Positions 7,773 to 14,138 of a stretch of DNA of 18,188 nt are shown piece by piece. The stretch covers positions 1 to 18,188 of the forward strand of contig PXSZ01000053.1 in NCBI GenBank assembly GCA_003023105.1, written 5' to 3'. Within the stretch, counting starts at the first letter, position 1; each line of letters opens with the position of its first letter. The DNA comes from Bacteroidetes bacterium QH_10_64_37. GTDB taxonomy: Bacteria; Bacteroidota; Rhodothermia; Rhodothermales; Salinibacteraceae. Both the position numbers and the translations under genes were made by a program. The notes beneath the pieces were generated by a model. It saw only the letters and a program-made list of their open reading frames with translations, was not told the origin of the DNA and ran no database searches.

Positions 7773-8771
7773 TCAATAGTCGCGGGCCGCCAGGCGGTCG
7801 AGCAACCAGTGGAGCGTCTCGGCGGCCGGCGCCTCGGGAAGGTGCCGGAGCTGCTCGTGGGCCTGTTCGGTGTACGACGCTACGGCCTCGCGCGCCTCGT
7901 CGAAGACCCCGAGCGCTGCCATCCGATCCCGGGCTTCCGGCACGTCGTCTCGGGGGATCCCCCCTCGGGTCACCAGGCGGGCGAACCAGTTGTACTCTGC
8001 TCCGTCGGCTCGTTCGAGCGCCCGCAGCGTCAGAAACGTCTTCTTCCCCCCCACAAGGTCGCCGCCAACCCCTCGGCCCCAGGCCTCGTCGTTCGCAGTC
8101 AAATCCAGCAGGTCGTCCTGAATCTGGAAGGCCCGCCCCACCAGTTGCCCCGCCGTGCGCAGGTGCTCTCGCTCGGACGACGAGGCGCCCCCAATGATGC
8201 CCCCCAGCTCGAAGGCGGCGGAGAGGAGCGCCCCCGTCTTCCGGTCAATCATGTCCAGGTAGGCCTCTACCGACACCGCCTCTTCGGTCTCGAACGACGC
8301 GTCCAGGGCCTGCCCAGCACAGAGGTGTTCGACCATCGGATGATATACCGAATAGAGCCCCTCCGCGTCCGTCTCCTCCACCTGCCCCAGGAGGTCGTAG
8401 GAGAGCCCCATCATCAGGTCCCCCGCGAGCAGAGCTGTGCCGCGATCCCACTCGACGTGAACCGTGGGGCGCCCGCGGCGCTCGTCGTCGTCGTCCATAA
8501 GGTCGTCGTGGACGAGGGTAAAGTTGTGAAACAGCTCGACGGCCAGCGCCGCCGGAAGCGCCCGGTCCACGGAGGTCCCGTGCGACTCGGCCACCAGCAG
8601 GAGCAGAATGGGACGAATGCGCTTCCCCCCGGCCCGCAGGACGTGCTCCACCGCGTCGTACAGCGCGGCGGGCGTCCGCCCCTCCACCAGCGCGGGGAGG
8701 GCGTCGTCGATGCGCGTTCGCAAGGCCGACACCCGGTCCTTGTGGGATCCCCTCTTCGCGGAGAGGGTCAT
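7773..8771 (-). CDS. Short-chain polyprenyl (farnesyl/geranylgeranyl) diphosphate synthase
   Basis: This condenses IPP with an allylic diphosphate to extend an isoprenoid chain. The 332 residues carry the substrate motif GGKRIRP (48-54), the first Asp-rich motif DDLMD (Asp89, 90, 93) followed by RRGRPTVH, then GQALD, DRKTGAL, and the second Asp-rich motif FQIQDDLLD (Asp219, 220, 223) with the GDLVGGKKTFL segment. The first motif has no two-residue insertion and has Phe at the fifth position before it (Phe84). In characterised archaeal enzymes this arrangement gives C15-C20 products; the length here is inferred. A GTG at 8792 could add seven residues. I prefer the ATG at 8771, though no Shine-Dalgarno decides between them. 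It follows adk by 41-62 bp and is probably co-transcribed with it. Confidence 0.92.
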   Translation of the reverse strand: MTLSAKRGSHKDRVSALRTRIDDALPALVEGRTPAALYDAVEHVLRAGGKRIRPILLLLVAESHGTSVDRALPAALAVELFHNFTLVHDDLMDDDDERRGRPTVHVEWDRGTALLAGDLMMGLSYDLLGQVEETDAEGLYSVYHPMVEHLCAGQALDASFETEEAVSVEAYLDMIDRKTGALLSAAFELGGIIGGASSSEREHLRTAGQLVGRAFQIQDDLLDLTANDEAWGRGVGGDLVGGKKTFLTLRALERADGAEYNWFARLVTRGGIPRDDVPEARDRMAALGVFDEAREAVASYTEQAHEQLRHLPEAPAAETLHWLLDRLAARDY

Positions 8772-8833
8772 CGGGAAATCTCTGTCAACCACGTTCCTCA
8801 GAACACCGATTGGAGTTTCTCCAGGGGGAACGA

Positions 8834-9478
8834 CTACGCAGGATGCTCGCGCCTCGCAAGCACCTGCAGGATCCGCTGAAAGACTTCTTCGATATCCCCG
8901 ACGCCGTCGACTGAGACGAGCGCGTCTCGTTCCTCGTAGTACGAGGCCAGTGGCGCCGTCTCCTCGCGGTAGACCGCAAGCCGGTTCCGCACGGTTTCCG
9001 GCTCGTCGTCGGAGCGCTGGACGATGAGGTCGGGATCGAGGGCGTCGGGGGGAGGATTGTGATCCAGATGATAGGTCTCGCCCGTCTCTGCGTGCACGCG
9101 GCGGCGGCTGAGACGACGGACGAGCACCTCGTCGGGGACCTCAAGACTGAGGACGGCGTGGAGCGGCGTGTCGCGGCCCTCCAAAAATTCGGTCAGCCAC
9201 TCGGCCTGTTGCAGGGTGCGGGGGTAACCATCCAGTACAAAATCGGTAAAGCTCTCGTCGGCAATGGCCTGTTCCGCGAGCTTTCGGACCAGTTCGTCCG
9301 GGACGAGCTCTCCCGCTTCGACGTAGGCTTTCGCCTTCTGTCCAAGCGCGGTCTCCTGATCCATCGCCGCCCGGAGGATGTCTCCCGTCGAGATTTGCGT
9401 GATCCCGCGTCGTTGCTCCAGAAGAGCAGCCTGAGTGCCCTTCCCGGCGCCCGGGGGCCCAAAGATAATCAGTCGCAT
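8834..9478 (-). CDS. adk: Adenylate kinase
   Basis: This interconverts ATP + AMP and two ADP in the cytoplasm. The protein has 214 residues, the length of the long (large-lid) form. The P-loop is GPPGAGKGT (7-15). The AMP-binding segment has STGDILRAAM, then GELVPDELV and FVLDGYPRTLQQAEWL. The LID starts at RLSRRRVHAETGETYHLDHNPP and ends at QRSDDEPETVRNRL, with no Cys residues, so it is the zinc-free lid type. The catalytic Arg residues (in GYPRT, RRLSRR, QRSDDE and NRL) are all present. It leads a unit with the prenyl synthase. Upstream lies a 232-bp gap containing palindromic element B, which should also hold its promoter. Confidence 0.97.
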   Translation of the reverse strand: MRLIIFGPPGAGKGTQAALLEQRRGITQISTGDILRAAMDQETALGQKAKAYVEAGELVPDELVRKLAEQAIADESFTDFVLDGYPRTLQQAEWLTEFLEGRDTPLHAVLSLEVPDEVLVRRLSRRRVHAETGETYHLDHNPPPDALDPDLIVQRSDDEPETVRNRLAVYREETAPLASYYEERDALVSVDGVGDIEEVFQRILQVLARREHPA

Positions 9479-9571
9479 CGGTGCGTCTCACTCGTAAAAA
9501 GGCATTCTGAAAAGTGCTTCCCGTCCAGGCATCTATAACCCAAGTTGTGACCTACGTGCTGTTTTCGACGA

Positions 9572-9643
9572 GACGGCGGACAGCAAACGGCGGACCGCGG
9601 AAAATCGGCGCTGCAGGCGGTCCGTCGTCCACAGTCGGCGGTC
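9572..9643. repeat. Palindromic intergenic element, copy B
   Basis: This is an imperfect inverted repeat with arms 9572-9598 and 9617-9643 around an 18-nt loop; 20 of 27 arm positions pair by hand alignment. It is the second copy of the element at 4055-4127, with the same arm length and the same conserved ends (GACGGCGGAC and GCGGACCGC in the left arm). It lies 94 bp upstream of the adk start and about 70 bp past the stop of the DUF883-like gene, again at a boundary between minus-strand transcription units. Confidence 0.7.
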
Positions 9644-9710
9644 TACAGGACGCTGCGGGAGGAAAACGAATTCGGTAAAGGTCGTGCACACCAACCTCCA
9701 GCAGACGGTA

Positions 9711-10232
9711 TTATTCGAGGTCCTCGCCCCCGATCATCCCTTCTACGTCGACGTCCTCGAACGTGGAAAGAATGAACTCCCGAATCACTTCCCGGAAGGC
9801 AAGACGAGCGACAAAGCCAACAGTCGTGCCCAGGAAGCTCCCGCCGGCACCTGCCTCCTCTCCAGCGTTTCCTTCCCGGTACACGACGAGGGGGGCGCCG
9901 CCGCGGAGGGCCTTTTCGACGGCGCGGCCGGGCGTGTCGCCCGCGGCAATTGCGTCGTCCACGTCTGCGCGAAGGGCCTGGATGTACTGTTCCAACAATT
10001 CCACGTGCTCCGGTCGCCGTCGCGACCCTCGGCCGCCAAAGAGCGCGCCGACCGCCACGCCGGCCGCCAGCATGCCCCCCACGCTCTTCCAGGGATTGCG
10101 AACCGCCCAGTCTCGAATCGTCGTGCCGGTGGTGGCCACCTCTTCCTGCAACGAATCGAAGCGGTCGGACATGGCCTCCGAGGCCTCCCGAAGACGGGCC
10201 TCGACGTCTGCTCTGGTTGATTCCGTGTCCAT
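9711..10232 (-). CDS. YqjD/ElaB (DUF883)-like membrane-anchored protein
   Basis: This encodes 173 residues. A charged helical N-terminus (1-45) leads to RNPWKSVGGMLAAGVAVGALFGGR (45-68 region), the hallmark of the DUF883 family: an 'NPW' turn, one glycine-rich TM helix and a terminal GGR. In E. coli ElaB/YqjD proteins this helix ends the chain and tethers stationary-phase proteins that can bind ribosomes to the inner membrane. Here it is followed by about 105 more residues, largely soluble and acidic, with a weak hydrophobic stretch GSFLGTTVGFVARLAF (130-145), so the resemblance covers only the first 70 residues. It follows the YqjE/holin-like gene by 85 bp, matching the yqjD-yqjE pairing in other bacteria but in reversed order. 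The role is unproven. Confidence 0.65.
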   Translation of the reverse strand: MDTESTRADVEARLREASEAMSDRFDSLQEEVATTGTTIRDWAVRNPWKSVGGMLAAGVAVGALFGGRGSRRRPEHVELLEQYIQALRADVDDAIAAGDTPGRAVEKALRGGAPLVVYREGNAGEEAGAGGSFLGTTVGFVARLAFREVIREFILSTFEDVDVEGMIGGEDLE

Positions 10233-10265
10233 GAGGATAGAACGGTGTGTCGTAGAGAAGAATTG

Positions 10266-10283
10266 TGAAAGGGTCGCCCTTCA
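10266..10283 (-). other. Small hairpin between the YqjE-like and DUF883-like genes
   Basis: The arms TGAAAGGG (10266-10273) and CCCTTCA (10277-10283) surround a 3-nt loop, with one unpaired A. It is 35 bp past the YqjE-like stop and 34 bp before the DUF883-like start. There is no U-run, so it could be an mRNA processing or partial attenuation structure, or chance. Confidence 0.25.
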
Positions 10284-10317
10284 GAACTGTGGCGGGGCCT
10301 CCCGCGTGGGCGGCTCG

Positions 10318-10845
10318 CTACGCCTGCGATGCATCGGACGACGTCGCCTCCGTCTCGTCCTCCCTGGCGTCCTCGTCCCCAACCGCGGCCGCCGCGGGAC
10401 GGGGCGGGCGCCTGTCGTCGCTGTACGTACGAGCCCGGTCTTCCCGAAGAGTGCGGAAGAGATTCGACGAGGGCACCAGCGCCGGTTGCGCGACGCGGAG
10501 GACAACGACCACCAGGATGAGGGCGACCGTCACCGCGAGAAATCCCCAGAACGGATGCCCGAGGAGCCATCCCACGCCCAGCGCGACAGTCGTGAGGGTA
10601 AAGAGCGCGGCGAAGAAGCCGAATACAGCAAGGGTGATCCCGAGGGCGAGGCTGTTCTTGGCCTCGTCGATCCGTTCTTCGACCTCGAGAATCGCAAGGT
10701 CGATGCGCAGATCAATCCACTCTCGGAGATCCTCGAAGAGCCCCTGCGTGTGGGCCGCTATCCGGTGCATCTTTCCCTCCTGAGGAGCATCTGTCAGGGG
10801 ACGCTCGGGGCTCGGGGCCGACGGTCGATCGTTGCGGGACTCCAT
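10318..10845 (-). CDS. YqjE / holin-X-like (Phage_holin_3_6) membrane protein
   Basis: This encodes 175 residues. An amphipathic segment (about 33-65, GLFEDLREWIDLRIDLAILEVEERIDEAKN) precedes two closely spaced TM helices (about 67-95 and 99-117), joined by a short turn with GHPFWG, then an acidic, disordered tail. That order (helix on the membrane surface, hairpin of two TM helices) is typical of the YqjE/actinobacterial holin-X group. The name does not imply a phage lysis role: there is no endolysin or phage gene nearby. The start at 10845 gives a 25-residue low-complexity leader; an in-frame ATG at 10770 would begin MHRIAAHTQGLF and may be the true start. It is divergent from the Nfu-domain gene across a 202-bp gap and pairs with the DUF883-like gene downstream. 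Confidence 0.7.
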   Translation of the reverse strand: MESRNDRPSAPSPERPLTDAPQEGKMHRIAAHTQGLFEDLREWIDLRIDLAILEVEERIDEAKNSLALGITLAVFGFFAALFTLTTVALGVGWLLGHPFWGFLAVTVALILVVVVLRVAQPALVPSSNLFRTLREDRARTYSDDRRPPRPAAAAVGDEDAREDETEATSSDASQA

Positions 10846-11047
10846 AGCCGATCAAGGGGATCCGGTGTGAAGGAATTGCGTGTCCAAGGTACTACACGTA
10901 TTGCTGATGATGCAAGTGAATTCACCGTAGAACCCCGGTGTTCGTTCCGGTGCGAACTCGCCCAAACGGTCTCCGTTTTCCATTCGGGCACTCGTCCGTC
11001 CCCGACCATCCCTCAGCCCCCCTTCGACCCCGAGACGAGCGCGTTCT

Positions 11048-11323
11048 ATGGCCACGATCCAGGCGGAGCGTACCCCCAATCCGAATAGCCTCAAGTTCAC
11101 GACGGAAGACGGTCCCTTCATCCAGGAAGGCGTGGCGGCGTTCTCGTCGGAAGAAGAAGCCGAGGACGATCCCCTCGCCCGGCGTCTTTTCTCAGTCTCC
11201 GGCGTCGACGACGTATTCATCACCTCCCAGTTCGTCACCGTGTCGAAGGCCCCGACCGTCGACTGGAGCACCGTCAAGCCGGAGGTCGAGACGATTCTGA
11301 CCGAGCATCTGGAGACGACGTAG
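11048..11323 (+). CDS. Stand-alone Nfu N-terminal-domain protein
   Basis: This encodes 91 residues. TPNPNSLKF near the N-terminus is the signature of the Nfu_N domain, followed by the strand-helix pattern ARRLFSVSGVDDVFITSQFVTVSKAPTVDWSTVKPEVETIL. In full-length Nfu proteins this domain precedes a CxxC domain that carries an iron-sulfur cluster. Here the chain stops after the N-domain and contains no Cys at all, so it cannot hold a cluster by itself. It may assist a separate Nfu or act as an adaptor; that is inference. The gene ends 3 bp from the stop of the convergent LuxC-like gene, so transcripts overlap or terminate inside the neighbour. It probably has its promoter in the 202-bp divergent gap (10846-11047), which includes an AT-richer part at 10870-10925 with a GTGAATTCAC palindrome (10916-10925). 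Confidence 0.85.
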   Translation: MATIQAERTPNPNSLKFTTEDGPFIQEGVAAFSSEEEAEDDPLARRLFSVSGVDDVFITSQFVTVSKAPTVDWSTVKPEVETILTEHLETT

Positions 11324-11326
11324 TGC

Positions 11327-12388
11327 TCAGTTCTCGCCCAGCCCTTGCACGAATGCGGCGATGGCTGCTCCTTCCTCGTCGTTGATCGGCGGGATGTGCA
11401 ATCCGCCCGGCGTCCGGAGGGGCCACGAACGGGGGAACTGGTCGTGGAGCCCCCCCCGGGCGACGACTGCGTACAGGGCGTCCTGATGATCCTCAATCCA
11501 CTCGTCTACCTCGTCGAGGTTCTCATACTCGGTCCAGCGAATGTGGCCGTCGGGCTGCGGGAACTCCGGGGCGCCCCGACTCACGAGAAACTCCAGGCCC
11601 TCGGCGTACGCCCGGGGCTCGTCGCGCGCTTCGAGGAATGCCTTCTGCATCTGAAGGGCACCGGGCGTGTCCTCGTGCACCGGAAAGACGCCGCGGAAGC
11701 GGGCCATTGCCTCCAGGTAGGAATCCGGCGACAGATCGGTCGGGGCCCACACGAGCGCGAGCCGACGGTGGCCGCCGCCCTCGTACAACAGCAGGTCTTC
11801 CGCAATTCCGCCCCGGGCGTCGTCGTTTTCGTGGCCGTCCAGCACCGCAATGGCGAGGCGCGTCGGTCGGACCAATCGACGCTTCTGCGGGATGCCATGA
11901 GAATCGCACTGCTGCTGCAACGTGTCAACGTTGCCCCGATCAGGTTGGGCCATCACCGCTGTCGCCCGGTCGAAGAGGGCCTCCTCGTCCACAAACTCGA
12001 TGTCCTGCTCCTCGTGGTGCTCCTTGAGCTCGCGGGTGAACGTCGGGAGCAGTGCCGGAGAGGCGTCCGGCGGATGCCCGAGATAGGTGTGCCCGCTCGC
12101 CCACACCGCCACCGCGTCCCGAAGTCCCTCCAGCGGGTCCGCCGACCCGTGCAGGACGCCCACCGGGGTCGGCGCGTCGGGCTCGATGTCTCCGAGCCAG
12201 TCGGTTAGGGCCTCCAGGGTGAGGCGCTGCATCCACCGGTTGAGGGCGTAGTCGAGTGCCTCCTCGGTCCAGCGATTCGGCGCCTCTACGGTCTCGGCGA
12301 CCGCCTCTTCTCGCGGCGGATGGTCCGGCTCTCGCCAGTCCGCAGCAACGGCAACGAGGGCCTCGGGGCGTGACTGAATGGTGTCCAC
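11327..12388 (-). CDS. LuxC-like acyl-CoA reductase homologue lacking the catalytic Cys
   Basis: This encodes 353 residues from a GTG at 12388. The layout follows the acyl-CoA reductase (LuxC-type aldehyde dehydrogenase) family of Bacteroidota: NRWTEEALDYALNRWMQRLT near the N-terminus, then PVGVLHGSADPLEGLRDAVAVWASGH (nucleotide-binding region), LLPTF, and RPTRLAIAVLDGHEN followed by EDLLLYEGGGHRRLALVWAP. In active members I recall this last segment as GxGCRNVS, with the nucleophilic Cys; here His207 stands in its place. The only Cys (residue 161) is in an unrelated helix. It therefore probably cannot form the acyl-enzyme, or uses other chemistry. An ORF extends up to an ATG at 12598, but those 70 residues are low complexity and come from the pyrimidine-rich spacer; the GTG start is chosen by family alignment and is uncertain. 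It converges on the Nfu gene. Confidence 0.65.
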   Translation of the reverse strand: MDTIQSRPEALVAVAADWREPDHPPREEAVAETVEAPNRWTEEALDYALNRWMQRLTLEALTDWLGDIEPDAPTPVGVLHGSADPLEGLRDAVAVWASGHTYLGHPPDASPALLPTFTRELKEHHEEQDIEFVDEEALFDRATAVMAQPDRGNVDTLQQQCDSHGIPQKRRLVRPTRLAIAVLDGHENDDARGGIAEDLLLYEGGGHRRLALVWAPTDLSPDSYLEAMARFRGVFPVHEDTPGALQMQKAFLEARDEPRAYAEGLEFLVSRGAPEFPQPDGHIRWTEYENLDEVDEWIEDHQDALYAVVARGGLHDQFPRSWPLRTPGGLHIPPINDEEGAAIAAFVQGLGEN

Positions 12389-12752
12389 GTTTTTTCTTGC
12401 AATAACAGAAACTGACCGTCCGGTCTGTTCTCTGTGCAGGAGCCCGCCGGGGATTCGGGAGCGGGCCGCCCGCACAATCGCTTCCTCAAGCGAACACCCC
12501 GAGCCGGTTGTTCCCCCTTCATCCTCACTTTCCTGCCCCCATTCCACGCCTTCACCTTCCCCCATCCCGATGGGGTTCGAGACATATCCCGATAGCATTC
12601 AGCATATGTTCTCCCATTCCCCCCTTCTCTCCTTCCCCCACTCCGCCGTTCTCCCACGCTCCCACGCACAAACACAAAGCCGAATCACCGCCGCGCCCCT
12701 CGCGTACGAGCCCGCGGAGTTTCTCTGCCTTCGCTCTGAGTCCCGACCACCC
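12389..12752. other. Divergent spacer between the LuxC-like gene and ispH
   Basis: This is 364 bp between divergent genes, or about 154 bp if the longer LuxC-like start (12598) is right. Bases 12389-12415 are unusually AT-rich (TTTTTT, AATAACAGAAA) and could hold the minus-strand promoter or leader. Bases 12560-12575 form a CCCCAT/ATGGGG hairpin with a 4-nt loop. Bases 12582-12609 hold ACATAT and ATATGT as an inverted pair 16 nt apart. Bases 12609-12663 are a polypyrimidine tract. I see no tRNA or small gene in it. Confidence 0.5.
12609..12663 (+). repeat. Polypyrimidine CTCCC-type repeat tract upstream of ispH
   Basis: Six purines occur in 55 nt on the plus strand. Units such as TCTCCCA and TTCCCCC repeat loosely every 7-9 nt. 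It shares the 11-mer CCCACGCTCCC with the tract near sbcC (874-884). It lies 90-144 nt upstream of the ispH ATG in the sense orientation, so it is probably either in the leader or just upstream of it. Confidence 0.55.
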
Positions 12753-13994
12753 ATGCGCCAGTTCGACGTCCCGACCTTCTACCAGAGCCCCATCATCTCA
12801 ACGGTCCAGGACGCGCGCCAGGCCACCGATCCGCGGAAGAAGGACCTCTCGCCGTCGGTCATCGACTTTGGTCCGGTGCGCTTCAAGATCGCGCGCCACT
12901 TCGGCTTCTGCTTCGGCGTCGAGCAGGCCATCGAGATTGCCTACGAGGCGCTGGAGGAGAACCCGGACCGGCGGATCTTTCTCCTCTCGGAGATGATCCA
13001 CAACCCGCACGTGAACGAGGACCTGCGCGAGCGCGGCATTCAGTTTCTGCGCACCACGAAGGGGGAGCAGCTCATCCCGTTCGACGAACTGACGCCCGAC
13101 GACGTGGTCATCATTCCTGCCTTCGGCACCACGCTGGAGGTGCGGCAGGAGCTCGAAGAGCGCGGCGTGGACACCGAGACGTACGATACGACGTGCCCGT
13201 TCGTGGAAAAGGTGTGGCGCAAGAGCTCACAGATTGGGGACGACGACCACTCGATTGTCGTGCACGGCAAGCGATACCACGAGGAAACCCGCGCGACGTT
13301 TTCCCACGCGAAGAAGGACGGACCCGTGGTTGTCGTGCGCGACATGGAGGAGGCGCAGGAACTGGCGAAAGTGATCCGCGGCGAGAAAGACGCCGACTTT
13401 TTCTACGACTATTTCGACGACAAGTACTCCGAGGGCTTCGATCCGGGAACGGACCTGCAGCGTCTCGGCGTGGTGAACCAGACGACCATGATCGCGGAGG
13501 AGACCGCCGCCATTGCCGACCTGATGCGCGAGGCCCTCATCGACCGGTACGGAGAGGCGGAGGTGAAGGAGCACTTCGCCGACACGAGCGACACGCTCTG
13601 CTACGCCACCAACGAAAACCAGAACGCCACCCACGCCCTCATCGACGACGGGGCCGACGTGGGCATCATCGTGGGCGGCTACAACTCGTCGAACACCGGC
13701 CACCTGGTGGAGCTGTGCGAGGACCACATGCCCACCTACTTCATCCGCGACGCCGGCGCGTTTGACGCTCCCGCGGAGATCCAGCACTTCGACGTGCACA
13801 ACCAGGAAGAGGTGCGCTCCGAGAACTGGTTCCCGGCCCCCGACACGCCGGTCGACGTGCTCCTCACCTCGGGCGCCTCCTGTCCCGACGCCCTACTCGA
13901 CGAGGTCGTCCGCAAAATCATCAACTGGTTCCCCGACGCCCGCCCCGTCGAAGAGGCCCTCGCTCCCTTCGAGGAGGCCACGGACGAGGAGTAG
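12753..13994 (+). CDS. ispH: 4-hydroxy-3-methylbut-2-enyl diphosphate reductase (IspH/LytB, long form)
   Basis: This is the last enzyme of the MEP pathway: it reduces HMBPP to IPP and DMAPP using a 4Fe-4S cluster. The three cluster Cys are visible: Cys53 (GFCFGVEQAI), Cys148 (DTTCPFVEKVW) and Cys283 (DTLCYATNENQ). SEMIHNPHVN, VHGKRYHEE, VNQTTM, GGYNSSNTGHL and TSGAS are the other family motifs. The protein has 413 residues against about 316 in E. coli. The extra N-terminal 40 residues and the insertion with FFYDYFDDKYSEGFDP match the longer plant/cyanobacterial-type IspH. I chose the ATG at 12753; the frame is open to 12378, but that part encodes Pro/Ser-rich sequence from the spacer. Its products feed the prenyl synthase at 7.8-8.8 kb. 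No Shine-Dalgarno is present. Confidence 0.95.
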   Translation: MRQFDVPTFYQSPIISTVQDARQATDPRKKDLSPSVIDFGPVRFKIARHFGFCFGVEQAIEIAYEALEENPDRRIFLLSEMIHNPHVNEDLRERGIQFLRTTKGEQLIPFDELTPDDVVIIPAFGTTLEVRQELEERGVDTETYDTTCPFVEKVWRKSSQIGDDDHSIVVHGKRYHEETRATFSHAKKDGPVVVVRDMEEAQELAKVIRGEKDADFFYDYFDDKYSEGFDPGTDLQRLGVVNQTTMIAEETAAIADLMREALIDRYGEAEVKEHFADTSDTLCYATNENQNATHALIDDGADVGIIVGGYNSSNTGHLVELCEDHMPTYFIRDAGAFDAPAEIQHFDVHNQEEVRSENWFPAPDTPVDVLLTSGASCPDALLDEVVRKIINWFPDARPVEEALAPFEEATDEE

Positions 13995-14102
13995 CTCGCT
14001 GCGCGCCCGGGACAGTTTTTTGCGGCTCCGCCGTCGCGGACACAGCCTGAGGCCTCGTGCCCCCGCAACCGACTCGCCGTTCGCCGACCGCGGTCCGCCA
14101 TC

Positions 14103-14134
14103 ACTCTCCCACTCGCCCTCTCCCCCATTCCCAA
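14103..14134 (+). repeat. Four 8-bp pyrimidine-rich repeat units before the methyltransferase start
   Basis: Four consecutive octads, ACTCTCCC, ACTCGCCC, TCTCCCCC and ATTCCCAA, end four bases before the ATG at 14139. They are in the sense orientation and belong to the same CTCCC-type class as the tracts at 831-890 and 12609-12663. Just upstream, 14083-14098 has a GACCGCGGTCCGCC stretch reminiscent of one end of the palindromic element, perhaps a remnant. Confidence 0.5.
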
Positions 14135-14138
14135 GAAG

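Noticed and set aside
8811..8823. Hairpin TGGAG/CTCCA between adk and the prenyl synthase as a terminator
   Set aside because: The stem is only 5 bp with no U-run, inside a short gap between genes likely to be co-transcribed.
10318..10845. Prophage holin
   Set aside because: There are no phage genes or endolysin nearby, and the pairing with a DUF883-like gene fits the chromosomal YqjE family better.
9763..11088. 441-codon plus-strand frame across the YqjE/DUF883 genes
   Set aside because: The product is Arg/Ser/Pro-rich low complexity, opposite two genes with recognisable membrane segments; it runs through an intergenic gap without any start signal.
12378..12752. In-frame N-terminal extension of ispH of 125 residues
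   Set aside because: The sequence is Pro/Ser/His-rich, comes from the pyrimidine tract, and has no family resemblance; the IspH pattern begins after the ATG at 12753.
13995..14035. Intrinsic terminator after ispH at the TTTTTT run (14015-14020)
   Set aside because: The sequence before the T-run has only a zero-loop CCCGGG, which cannot form a hairpin; the GCGG/CCGC pair lies after the T-run.
14083..14098. Third copy of the palindromic element
   Set aside because: Only about 14 bp resemble one arm end and no matching second arm is found; it may be a remnant or chance.
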